From Elusimicrobiales bacterium (GTDB lineage Bacteria > Elusimicrobiota > Elusimicrobia > Elusimicrobiales > UBA9959), in NCBI GenBank assembly GCA_028688015.1, contig JAQTZB010000001.1, forward strand, positions 744,388-808,387: a stretch of 64,000 nucleotides of DNA, written 5' to 3'. Shown piece by piece: positions 53,109-61,143 of this stretch (positions are counted from its first letter, which is position 1; the number at the start of each line of letters is the position of its first letter). A program made the position numbers and the translations under genes. The notes beneath the pieces are model-generated. The model was not told where the DNA came from and did no database searches. It saw only the letters and a program-made list of their open reading frames with translations.

Positions 53109-54538
53109 ATTTTAGTGTCAGGGTCCTTCCAGCAGTCCCTCGGCAGGCCGGCCTTTTGAGCGCAGAGCTCCCCCATGAACTCGTCCTTGCCCGGGATCTG
53201 CTCCCAGACCTGCGGCAGGAAAATGCCCGACTTGTCCCCTCTCTCCAGCAGCACTCCCTGCGCGCGGGGCTTGATGCCGCCGGGCTGCGCGGGCCTCAGC
53301 GGCGACAGCACCGAGATCTCTATTTCAACTTCGGGAAGCTCCTCTTTCCCCAACGGCGGAAAGCGCGCGTCGCGGAAAGCTGCGCCCAAAGCGCCGTAGC
53401 GCACGGCGTCGGCCAGCGTCAGCGCCGGGACCACCGTGCCTACGCACCCGCGCAGAGCGCCGCCTTTGGTAAGCGTGACGAACGCCGCCCCGGGCAGGTT
53501 GAGGCGCGGGTCAGCGGCCAGCCCGGCCGGCTGGCGCTCTCCGGAGAAAGACCTTTCCAGTGCCGACCGGGCCTCTTTCAGCAGCCGGTCCTTCTGCCCG
53601 GCGGCGAGCGCCAGGGCCAGCGGGCGGCCCGCTTTCAAGAACAGGCCCGAGATGTAGCCCACCACGCTGTCCGTTCCGGCGCGGGGGCTTTCCGCTCCGG
53701 AATCGGAAACCGCCAGCGTCCGGAAACTTTTAGCCCCCAGCAGGCGCGCTGCTGTCAGCCCGGCCTCCACCGCCGCGCCGCCGCAGGCGCAGGTTTCCAG
53801 TCCGGGCACGCCCTTTTCCGCCATGAAAGCGGCGGCTGTGCGGAACAGGTCCGGGTCCATGGCTTCCAGGGCCAGGCGCAGGGCGCCGTCGGAGGCCGCC
53901 GCATCCGCCTCGCCGGGATAATGGGAAAAGTCTGCCGAGATCACGATCAGCGCCTTCTTGCCTTTAAGGGCGGCCGCCAGCGCGGTCCCTATCTCCCGCC
54001 GCGCGGCCGGATCGTCGGTGTTGAGCGTGGCCGCCAGCAGCTTGAAGGGTTTTTTCAGCTTGCGCTGCAGGAAAGGCAGCTGCACTTCCACGGCGTGCTC
54101 GCGCAGGTGCGCTGACGGCCTGTCCTCGAAGAGCGGGCTGGCTTTCAGCAGCGCGGCGGCCAGTTGCCTGTCGGGCTGCACCCTGCCCAGCGGCGTTTCG
54201 TAAAAATCTGACGCCAGCAGCGCGGCGCCCTTGACCGCCTCGGTGTGCCCCGTGGCCAGGATCACCACCGTCTCGTAGGAATCCGCGGCGAACCAGTAGG
54301 CCATGCCGGCCAGCCGCCCTGAAAACTCGTACCCGGCGTGCGGGGCCAGCACGGCGACAACGCCCCCCTCCGGTTTTTTCTGACCGCCGGGGGCCAGGTA
54401 GCCGTCCACCAGGCGCGCCAGGCCGGCCGGGTCGGCCGGGTAGAATTTACCCGCCACCGCGGCCTCGCGCGCCCCCGCCGGCCGCGCGGCGCCCAGCAGC
54501 AGCGCGGTCAAGAACAGGCTCTCGGTAAGTTTCGTCAC
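53027..54538 (-). CDS. AmmeMemoRadiSam components B and A fused (Memo-AMMECR1), exported
   Basis: 503 residues. An N-terminal signal peptide (to about 23) precedes the Memo domain (25-290: AGKFYPADPAGLARLV, HAGYEFSGRLAG, REHAVEVQLPFLQ, ISADFSHYP, CACGGAAV), holding the three His-type metal ligands. The AMMECR1 domain (310-490) has LRGCVGTV, AFRDARFPPL, EIEISVLSP and the strand GIFLPQVW. Fusion of the two is known in bacteria. The reaction remains unsettled; a redox enzyme with non-heme iron is suspected. Signal peptide implies a periplasmic location. Downstream of the radical SAM gene by 23 nt. Confidence 0.88.
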   Translation of the reverse strand: MTKLTESLFLTALLLGAARPAGAREAAVAGKFYPADPAGLARLVDGYLAPGGQKKPEGGVVAVLAPHAGYEFSGRLAGMAYWFAADSYETVVILATGHTEAVKGAALLASDFYETPLGRVQPDRQLAAALLKASPLFEDRPSAHLREHAVEVQLPFLQRKLKKPFKLLAATLNTDDPAARREIGTALAAALKGKKALIVISADFSHYPGEADAAASDGALRLALEAMDPDLFRTAAAFMAEKGVPGLETCACGGAAVEAGLTAARLLGAKSFRTLAVSDSGAESPRAGTDSVVGYISGLFLKAGRPLALALAAGQKDRLLKEARSALERSFSGERQPAGLAADPRLNLPGAAFVTLTKGGALRGCVGTVVPALTLADAVRYGALGAAFRDARFPPLGKEELPEVEIEISVLSPLRPAQPGGIKPRAQGVLLERGDKSGIFLPQVWEQIPGKDEFMGELCAQKAGLPRDCWKDPDTKIYSFTVDSFTERHSPPASAPSAAAADK

Positions 54539-54561
54539 TCAGCCCTCCGCATTTCCGCTCC

Positions 54562-55791
54562 TTACTTCCAGATGCCGGGGATCCTGGCCCCGTCCCACGG
54601 GCAGCGGCCGCCCGTAGGGGTGAGGCGGTCTTCCAGCACCGCGTAGCCGTGGCGGCGCACCAGGGCCCTGCCGCATTTAGGGCAGAGGGTGTCTTCCCCT
54701 CCCTGCCCGGGGGCGTTGCCGGTATAGACGAATTTAAGGCCGTTCTTCAGCGCGATGGCGCGCGCTTTTTCAAGCGTGGCCAGCGGCGTCGGCGGCGCCT
54801 CGGTCAGCAGGTAATTGGGCGAGAAGCGCGAAAAAAAAAGGGGCGTTTCCGCCCCTAAGTTGGTTCTGACCCAGGCGGCCAGCGCCTCAAAGTCTGGCTC
54901 AGAGTCGTTCAGCCCCGGGATCACGAGGTTCACCGCCTCGGTCAGCACTCTGTTCTTTTTGAGTTCCAGCAGGGCCAGTTTCACCGGCTCCAGGCGGCCG
55001 CCGGTATAGCCGCGGTAGAACTCTTCGCTGAAGCCTTTCAGGTCTATTTTCACCACGTCCAGGTAGGGCAGCAGCTCGGCCAGCGGCTTCGGGTTTATGT
55101 AGCCCGCGCTGACCAGCACGTTCTTAAGACCGTTCTCGTGGGCCAGCCTGGCCGTATCGTACATGTATTCGTAGAAGACAGCAGGCTCGGAATAAGTGTA
55201 GGCTACGGCGCGGGAGCGGGTAGCTTTGGCGTAGCGGACGATGTCCGCCGGGCTCAGCCCGGAAACCTCTTCGGTGCGCAGCTCGCCGTAGGGTCGGCCG
55301 TCCGGAGCGAATTTAAGGGCCAGCTCCGAAGGCACCCGGACCCGCTCAGGCGCCTGCTCCGGGTAGAGCTGGGAGAGCTCCCAGTTCTGGCACCCCTTGC
55401 AGGAGAGGTTGCAGCCCGGGGCGGCCAGCGAATAAACGAGGCTGCCGGGATACATGTGGTAAACCGGTTTTTTTTCGATGGGGTCCACATGCACCGCGGC
55501 GGCCTGCGAGTAGACCAGCGTCTTGATCTTCCCGCCGTGGTTGATACGCACCTTGCAGCGGCCGCGGGCGCCCTCTGGCAGGAAGCAGTTCCACGGGCAG
55601 AGGCGGCACTGCACGCCGTTGCAGGCCGGCGCCGCGAAGCGCCCCGGGCGCACGTGTTCGTTGTCGGGAGGATAGAGCGCCGCGAAGGTGGACGGCGGCG
55701 GGTAGAACGCTATGAGCGCGGCGGCGGCGGCCGCGAGTCCGGCGGATATGACCGCCAGGCCCACGGCCGCCGCTGCGCGCCCGCGGCTCAC
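54562..55791 (-). CDS. AmmeMemoRadiSam system radical SAM enzyme
   Basis: 409 residues. One membrane anchor (about 8-30), then a Cys cluster CRLCPWNCFL (about 62-71) and the radical SAM site AAPGCNLSCKGCQNW (CxxxCxxC, about 130-144), a TIM-barrel body, and a C-terminal zinc ribbon (CPKCGRAL ... RCPWDG). Family of the PflA/AmmS type. Its membrane-tethered N-terminus is unusual for a SAM enzyme that needs cytoplasmic reductant, so the catalytic domain should face the cytoplasm. ATG overlaps the LOG-family stop as ATGA. Confidence 0.88.
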   Translation of the reverse strand: MSRGRAAAAVGLAVISAGLAAAAAALIAFYPPPSTFAALYPPDNEHVRPGRFAAPACNGVQCRLCPWNCFLPEGARGRCKVRINHGGKIKTLVYSQAAAVHVDPIEKKPVYHMYPGSLVYSLAAPGCNLSCKGCQNWELSQLYPEQAPERVRVPSELALKFAPDGRPYGELRTEEVSGLSPADIVRYAKATRSRAVAYTYSEPAVFYEYMYDTARLAHENGLKNVLVSAGYINPKPLAELLPYLDVVKIDLKGFSEEFYRGYTGGRLEPVKLALLELKKNRVLTEAVNLVIPGLNDSEPDFEALAAWVRTNLGAETPLFFSRFSPNYLLTEAPPTPLATLEKARAIALKNGLKFVYTGNAPGQGGEDTLCPKCGRALVRRHGYAVLEDRLTPTGGRCPWDGARIPGIWK

Positions 55792-56657
55792 TTCCGCGCC
55801 TTCCCGTTAGCCAGCGGGTTGGCTTTGTAGAAGGCCTCGATGCGCGCGAGGATCTCCGGGCCGGTCTCGGCGTAGGAGAACAGCTTAAGGTCCTCCGTGG
55901 AGATATAGCCCCACTTGGCCATGTTGGGGAAGTTGATCACGTCGGTCCAGTAATCCTTGCCGACCAGGACTATGGGCAGGCGGGTCTTCTTGCCGGTCTG
56001 CACCAGCGTCAGCACCTCGAACAGCTCGTCCATGGTGCCGAAGCCGCCGGGGAACGCCACCAGCGCGCGCGCCCGCATGACAAAATGCATCTTGCGGATG
56101 GCGAAGTAGTGGAACCGGAAGCAGAACTCGGGCGACACGTACGGGTTGGGCCCCTGCTCCATGTCCAGCGTGATGTTGAGGCCGATGTTCTTCGCGCCGG
56201 CGTCGTGCGCGCCGCGGTTGGCGGCTTCCATGATGCCGGGGCCGCCGCCGGTGACCACCACCAGTTTGCGGTCGTTGAACACCTCGGACTGAGAGACGAG
56301 GCGGCCGAAGTCGCGGGCCGCGTCGTAGTACTTGGTGGACCGGCGCAGCCGCTCCACGGAGGCCAGCTTGTTCTTCAGGACGGGATTCTTCGGGTCCTTG
56401 CGCAGCTGGGCTTTTACTTCCTGCACCCGGGCCTCGGACTGCTCCTTGTCCCAGATGCGGGCGCTGCCGAACACCACCACGGTGGATTTAACTCCGTGCT
56501 CCGCCAGCGTCATCTCCGGTTTCTGCAGCTCGAGCTGCAGGCGCACCGGCCGCATCGCGTCGCTGCTGAGGAATTCCGGGTCCAGGTAGGCCTTGCGGTA
56601 AGACTTGGCCCTGCGCAGCGCCAGAACTTCCTTGCTGATCTTGGGTTTCTTGTTCAC
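55788..56657 (-). CDS. LOG-family Rossmann protein (TIGR00730-like)
   Basis: 289 residues. VVFGSARIWDKEQS, VTGGGPGIMEAANRGAHDAG and LVAFPGGFGTMDELFEVLTL mark the LOG/YgdH phosphoribohydrolase fold, with the PGGxGTxxE nucleotide-binding site. Bacterial members hydrolyse nucleotide 5'-monophosphates to base and ribose phosphate; some make cytokinin-like bases. It has an N-terminal extension of about 75 residues. It ends inside the AmmS start and begins 25 nt after dxs. Confidence 0.9.
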   Translation of the reverse strand: MNKKPKISKEVLALRRAKSYRKAYLDPEFLSSDAMRPVRLQLELQKPEMTLAEHGVKSTVVVFGSARIWDKEQSEARVQEVKAQLRKDPKNPVLKNKLASVERLRRSTKYYDAARDFGRLVSQSEVFNDRKLVVVTGGGPGIMEAANRGAHDAGAKNIGLNITLDMEQGPNPYVSPEFCFRFHYFAIRKMHFVMRARALVAFPGGFGTMDELFEVLTLVQTGKKTRLPIVLVGKDYWTDVINFPNMAKWGYISTEDLKLFSYAETGPEILARIEAFYKANPLANGKARK

Positions 56658-56682
56658 GGTGACTCCTTAAGCTGTGCCTTTA

Positions 56683-58566
56683 CTAAATTTTAACGGCGCC
56701 TTTGCCGGCCAGCCAGGCCGACGCGGCCCCGGCCATTTTCTCTGCGGTAAGTCCGGTGTCGGCGTACAGTTCCTCCGGCTTGCCCTGCTCCACGTACTCG
56801 TCGGGGATGCCGAGGCGCAGCACGCGCGCCTGCAGCCCCTCGGCGTTAAGGTATTCCAGCACGGCCGAGCCGAAGCCGCCGGCCAGCGCGTTGTCCTCCA
56901 CCGTAACCACGGGCCCGGCCGCGGCCAGGAGCTTTACCAGGTCACCGTCGAGCGGCTTCGCGAAGCGCATGTCGGCCACGCCGGCTTCGATGCCGTAGGC
57001 CTGCAGGAGCCCGGCCGCCTTCAGCGCGGGATGGACGCGGTTGCCGATAGCCAGGAAATTCAGGTCGCGGCCCCGCGACAGGAGGCGCCCTTTGCCCAGA
57101 GGGAGGAGCTTGGGCTCCGGGTCGAGCGGCACGCCGAAGCCGCGCCCGCGCGGGTAGCGCAGCAGTGCGGGCTGCCCGCAGGCCAGGGCCGTGGCCAGCA
57201 TGTGGCGCAGCTCGTTCTCGTCGGCGGGGGCCATGACCACCAGGTCCGGCACCAGCCGGAAGAGGGACAGGTCGAACACCCCGTGGTGCGTGGGGCCGTC
57301 CTCTCCGACAAGGCCGGCGCGGTCCATGGCTATCACGACCGGCAGTTTCTGCAGGGACACGTCGTGCTGCACCTGGTCGAAGGCGCGCTGCATAAAAGAG
57401 GAGTAGATGGCCACTACGGGCTTCCTGCCTTCCGCGGCCAGGCCGGCGGCGAAAGTGACGGCGTGCGCCTCCGCGATGCCGACGTCGTAATAGCGCGCCG
57501 GGAACCGGTCGCGGAACAGGTCCAGGCCGGTGCCTTCCGGCATGGCCGCGGTGATGGCGCAGATCTTGGGGTCCTTCGCCGCCAGCTCGGCGAGGGTGCG
57601 CCCGAAGACGGCCGTGAAGGTGGGTGCGCCCTGCGCGGCGGCCCCGGCCTTTCTGGCCTCCCCCGTCTCGATGTCGAACTTGGGCGTACCGTGGAATTCT
57701 ATAGGAGAGTCTTCGGCCGGCTCGTAGCCGCGGCCCTTCTTGGTGACGACGTGCAGCAGCACGGGGCCCTTGAGGTCCTTCACGTGGCCGAGCCCGGCCA
57801 CCAGCTCGGGGAGGTTGTGCCCGTCTACGGGCCCGAAGTAAGCGAAGCCCATCTCCTCGAAGATCATGCCGGGGAAGAGCAGCACGCGCAGGCGCTTGAT
57901 GATGCGGCGGATCACGCGGCCGCGCTTTGGGAAGCGGGCCAGGAACAGCTCGGTGCGCCGCACGGCGCGCTGTACGGCGCCGCGGGTGAGCATCTTGGTG
58001 AGGATGTGGCCCAGCCGGCCCACGCGCTCGGAGATGAACATCTGGTTGTCGTTCAGCACGACGAGCATATCCGTGCCGAGGTGGCCGATGTTCTGCATGG
58101 CTTCCCAGGCCATGCCGCCGGTCATCGCCCCGTCGGCGACTACCGCCACTACCTTGCGCTTGTCCCCGGCCTGGTCCCGCGCGGCGGCCATGCCCGCCGC
58201 GGCCGACAGGGCCGTGGAGGCGTGGCCGGCCCCGAAGGCGTCGTACTCGGACTCGTAGCGCTTCAGAAAACCGGAAAGCCCCCCGCGCGTGCGGATGGTG
58301 TGGAATTTTTCGGCGCGGCCGGTGAGGATCTTGTGGGCGTAAGCCTGATGGCCGGTATCGAATACCAGCCGGTCGCCCGGCGTATCGAAAACGTAGTGCA
58401 GCGCCACGATCAGGTCGGTGGCGCCCAGGCTGGAGGACAGGTGGCCGCCGGTGCGGCTGACGCCCTCCACGATAAGGCGGCGCACCTCGCCTGCCAGCGC
58501 GGGCAGGTCCGTGAGCGGCAGGCGCTTGAGGTCGGAAGAGCCCTTTATGCCGTCGAGCAGGGGCAT
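56683..58566 (-). CDS. dxs: 1-deoxy-D-xylulose-5-phosphate synthase
   Basis: 627 residues, standard for DXS. Thiamine-diphosphate motif GDGAMTGGMAWEAMQNIG ... NDN (about 143-170), HDTGHQAYAHKILTGR near the N-terminus, DRAGLVGEDGPTHHGVFDLS (transketolase-like Pyr domain) and GDLFRDRFPARYYDVGIAE. First step of the MEP isoprenoid route: pyruvate plus glyceraldehyde-3-phosphate. Its ATG shares one nucleotide with the ispA stop (TGATG). It feeds the prenyl synthase encoded just upstream. Confidence 0.96.
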   Translation of the reverse strand: MPLLDGIKGSSDLKRLPLTDLPALAGEVRRLIVEGVSRTGGHLSSSLGATDLIVALHYVFDTPGDRLVFDTGHQAYAHKILTGRAEKFHTIRTRGGLSGFLKRYESEYDAFGAGHASTALSAAAGMAAARDQAGDKRKVVAVVADGAMTGGMAWEAMQNIGHLGTDMLVVLNDNQMFISERVGRLGHILTKMLTRGAVQRAVRRTELFLARFPKRGRVIRRIIKRLRVLLFPGMIFEEMGFAYFGPVDGHNLPELVAGLGHVKDLKGPVLLHVVTKKGRGYEPAEDSPIEFHGTPKFDIETGEARKAGAAAQGAPTFTAVFGRTLAELAAKDPKICAITAAMPEGTGLDLFRDRFPARYYDVGIAEAHAVTFAAGLAAEGRKPVVAIYSSFMQRAFDQVQHDVSLQKLPVVIAMDRAGLVGEDGPTHHGVFDLSLFRLVPDLVVMAPADENELRHMLATALACGQPALLRYPRGRGFGVPLDPEPKLLPLGKGRLLSRGRDLNFLAIGNRVHPALKAAGLLQAYGIEAGVADMRFAKPLDGDLVKLLAAAGPVVTVEDNALAGGFGSAVLEYLNAEGLQARVLRLGIPDEYVEQGKPEELYADTGLTAEKMAGAASAWLAGKGAVKI

Positions 58567-59492
58567 CAGTTCTCCCTCCTGCAGGCGAAAGCGGCGAGGC
58601 CGGCCAGGGCTTCGAGGGCCACCCCGTCGCCGCGTACTTTGCGCAGGTTTCCCAGGGCGCGCCGCAGGTAGGCCTCGGCTTTGAGGCCGGCGGCCTCCAC
58701 ACCCAGCAGCGAGGCGTAGGTGAGCTTACGGTTGCGGGCGTCGCTGCCGCTCTTGCCGAGCTTTTTCTTGTCCCCGGTCACATCCAGCACGTCGTCGGCG
58801 GCCTGGAAGCAGAGGCCCAGCTCCCGGCCGAACGCCGAGAGGGCCCTGAAATCTTTTTCCGGTGCGCCCGCCAGCGCGGCGCCCATCTCCACGGCGGCCG
58901 TGATCAGGTCGGCCGTCTTGTGCAGGTGGATATAGGCGAGCAGGCTCAGGGCCTTGCGGCGGCGGCCAGGCGTAAGGGTTGAGTCGAGGAAGCCCTCGGC
59001 GGCCAGGTCGGCGGCCTGGCCGGAAACCATGCCGCGCGCGCCGGCTCGGGCCGCCAGGACCGAAGCCGCTTTCAGCAGGCGGGCCGGCTTCACGCTGGCG
59101 GGGTAGCGGGAGGAGAGCAGCACGGTAAAGGCGTCGGTCAGCAGGGCGTCGCCTGCCAGGATGGCCAGCGCCTCGCCGTAGACGCGGTGGCTGGTGGGGC
59201 GGCCGCGGCGGAGGTCGTCGTCGTCCATGGCCGGCAGGTCGTCGTGCACCAGGGAATAGGTGTGCACCATCTCCAGGGCGCAGGCGGCGGGCAGCACGTC
59301 GCGGGCCCTGCCGCCGAACAGTTCGTAAGAGGCCGCCAGCAGGGCCGGGCGCAGGCGCTTACCGCCGGCTGCCAGCGAGTAGGTCATCGCCCCGGCCAGG
59401 CGCGGCTCCGCGCCCTTAAGGCGGGAGACAGCGGCGGGCAGCGCCGCGCTGACCGCGCGGGCCCGATCCCGGATATACTTCTCTGGGTCCAT
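58566..59492 (-). CDS. ispA: Polyprenyl diphosphate synthase (IspA/GGPPS type)
   Basis: 308 residues from the ATG at 59492, preferred over an in-frame TTG 18 nt earlier. Chain-elongation motifs FARM HDDLPAMDDDDLRRG (about 76-90; D-D-x4-D) and SARM QAADDVLDVTGDKKK (about 218-232). Acts on IPP and DMAPP/FPP in the cytoplasm. Class by length (FPP or GGPP) cannot be fixed from the few residues ahead of FARM. Overlaps dxs, making a two-gene isoprenoid unit extended by the LOG-Amm genes. Confidence 0.93.
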   Translation of the reverse strand: MDPEKYIRDRARAVSAALPAAVSRLKGAEPRLAGAMTYSLAAGGKRLRPALLAASYELFGGRARDVLPAACALEMVHTYSLVHDDLPAMDDDDLRRGRPTSHRVYGEALAILAGDALLTDAFTVLLSSRYPASVKPARLLKAASVLAARAGARGMVSGQAADLAAEGFLDSTLTPGRRRKALSLLAYIHLHKTADLITAAVEMGAALAGAPEKDFRALSAFGRELGLCFQAADDVLDVTGDKKKLGKSGSDARNRKLTYASLLGVEAAGLKAEAYLRRALGNLRKVRGDGVALEALAGLAAFACRREN

Positions 59493-59530
59493 TCGCTCTA
59501 AATTATACAAATATTGGGAGGCGGGGCCGC

Positions 59531-60568
59531 CTACCAGATAAACTGCACTCCCAGCCGGTGGGTGACGCCGAGGGCGCCGTAATCGACATAGGAATAATCC
59601 ACGCGCGCGCCGTTAATTACGCTGTTCTTGTCGGAGAGGCGGTCGAAATTCATGCCGAAGCCGCCTGACATACGGGAGCCGGTATCCTTCTGCGTCTTGT
59701 AGCCGAGGCGCAGCTGGAACATCTTCAGCACGTCCATCTCCATGCCGGTGGCCAGGTGATGCTCGCGGTCGGAATATTTAACCAGGTCCGAGGCGACGGT
59801 GAAGACCATGATATCGTTGACGGTGTGGAAGTCCTTGGCGATGCCGAAGCGCAGCGAGGAGGGCAGCTGGCTGGCCGCCGCTATGAACTTCTGGCTGCCG
59901 CCGAAGTTCAGCGCCGACGCCCCCACGTGGAAATGGCGCGGCAGGATCAGCGTGACCCCGGCGTCAAAGGCGTAGGCCGACGAGGCTTCCCCCGCCAGCT
60001 TCTCGCTGATCTTTTTAACGCTGCCGCCGGCCGCCAGGCGGTAGGACTTGGGCCGGTAATCCGCGACCGGTTCGATCTTCGTCCAGCCGGGCGTGATGAG
60101 CATGGGGTCCAGCTTGCCGGCGTCCTTCGGGAAATGCGGCCAGCTCTGCGCGAAGGAGACCACCATGAGCTGGTGGTTCGTGGAGGTTTTGCCGACGGGC
60201 ATGTCGTTCTCGTCGTAAGCGTCGATGTCGCCGCTGGAGAGGGAAGAGAAGCCCGCGCCGACGGTGCCGAACGGGAACCGCCAGGCGAGGGCGAGGTATT
60301 CCTGCGTTATGCCTTCGAGATACTGGTTATGGGAGCCCGAAAAAGCCGAGTAGCTGAGCAGACCCAGGCCGGCGGGATTGTAGAGTATGGAGTCGGGGCC
60401 CACCATGGCGGTGTAAGCCTCGCCCATGCCTGCCGGCACCGCGGCGACCGGGATCTTGAGGAAGTTGGCCGAAGTGGTGCCCACCCCGCCGGCGCGAGCG
60501 GGCGCGGACCCCCCCGCGGCCAGCAGGGCCGCGGCGAGAATACCCACTATATAAGCCCGCATCATCAT
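59531..60568 (-). CDS. PorV/PorQ-like (UPF0164) outer-membrane protein
   Basis: 345 residues: signal peptide (to about 24) then a FadL-like barrel. ANFLKIPVAAVPAGMGEAYTA and DSILYNPAGLGLL are the PorV-family N-terminal hallmarks. Ends in VQFIW-type barrel strand (HRLGVQFIW). In Bacteroidetes PorV helps type IX secretion, but the family is wider and no Por genes are present here. Between ispA (38 nt away) and a structured non-coding stretch. Confidence 0.82.
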   Translation of the reverse strand: MMMRAYIVGILAAALLAAGGSAPARAGGVGTTSANFLKIPVAAVPAGMGEAYTAMVGPDSILYNPAGLGLLSYSAFSGSHNQYLEGITQEYLALAWRFPFGTVGAGFSSLSSGDIDAYDENDMPVGKTSTNHQLMVVSFAQSWPHFPKDAGKLDPMLITPGWTKIEPVADYRPKSYRLAAGGSVKKISEKLAGEASSAYAFDAGVTLILPRHFHVGASALNFGGSQKFIAAASQLPSSLRFGIAKDFHTVNDIMVFTVASDLVKYSDREHHLATGMEMDVLKMFQLRLGYKTQKDTGSRMSGGFGMNFDRLSDKNSVINGARVDYSYVDYGALGVTHRLGVQFIW

Positions 60569-60719
60569 ATGTAGCGCGGCAGGACCGGGCCCGCAAAAGC
60601 CCGTTCCGCCGATACAATAGTATACACTACTGCCGCCTTATTTCAATGACAGATTTGTTACAGATACCCGCAAAATTAAAGAGCCGCGAGATGCCTAGTC
60701 GGGGCAAGCAGGGGCGGGG

Positions 60720-61058
60720 CGCTCGTGGGTGGCGGCCTACCGCGAGGGGCAGGAACGCAAAACGCGTTCGCGCACACCGTGCGCTCACTCATCACTCGGC
60801 CTCGGCGCTACGCAAGCCTCGGCCTCATGAAGGTTTTGCTAACCCTGCCCCTCGCGGTCTCCGCTGCTGGCTCGCTTGGTATAGAACTTACAGTAACGAA
60901 GGGCCGGTGAGGGTGTGCCTTCGGAGGGGCCTCAGTCGGCCCGAGCTTGCGCAGCGCGAGGGCCGATCTGACAGAGCGAGCCACGGTGTGGCGAGCGTAC
61001 CCGGAGAAGGCATACCCTCAGCGGCCCCAACCTGCGGTAGGCCGCCCAACAACGAGCG
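60720..61058. repeat. Structured palindromic element of about 340 bp with inverted ends
   Basis: Outer ends 60720-60743 and 61034-61058 are inverted copies (CGCTCGT ... GGCGGCCTACCGC) with a small loop difference. Inside are nested inverted pairs: 60739-60753 with 60844-60858 (15 bp perfect, ACCGCGAGGGGCAGG), 60909-60922 with 61006-61019 (13 of 14), TCGGCCC 60936-60942 with 60960-60966, and small hairpins GCGCAC/GTGCGC and GCCAC/GTGGC. The G+C is very high. Could be an RNA of several stems, a REP-like element, or a small non-autonomous mobile element. Confidence 0.6.
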
Positions 61059-61087
61059 TCCCTGCGGTAGGGCGCAGACTTTAGAGT

Positions 61088-61120
61088 AAAAAAAGAAGGG
61101 CGGGATTTCTCCCGCCCTTC
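61088..61120 (-). terminator. Rho-independent terminator after clostripain gene
   Basis: Stem GAAGGGCGGGA/TCCCGCCCTTC (61095-61105 with 61110-61120), then seven T on the minus strand. Confidence 0.92.
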
Positions 61121-61143
61121 CGAAGGGATGTTCGTTCAGCGGA

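Larger units (their letters stand above)
60569..61143. other. 575-bp intergenic region without gene
   Basis: Holds the structured palindromic element at 60720-61058 and the clostripain terminator at 61088-61120. Short frames here (147 and 61 codons at most) have arginine-rich, repetitive translations and no start context, so I do not call genes. Confidence 0.7.

Noticed and set aside
56674..58671. 665-codon plus-strand frame opposite dxs
   Set aside because: Antisense to a clear DXS gene.
60646..61089. 147-codon frame through the palindromic element
   Set aside because: Arg- and Pro-rich translation of repeats; starts inside an inverted-repeat region; no ribosome-binding site.
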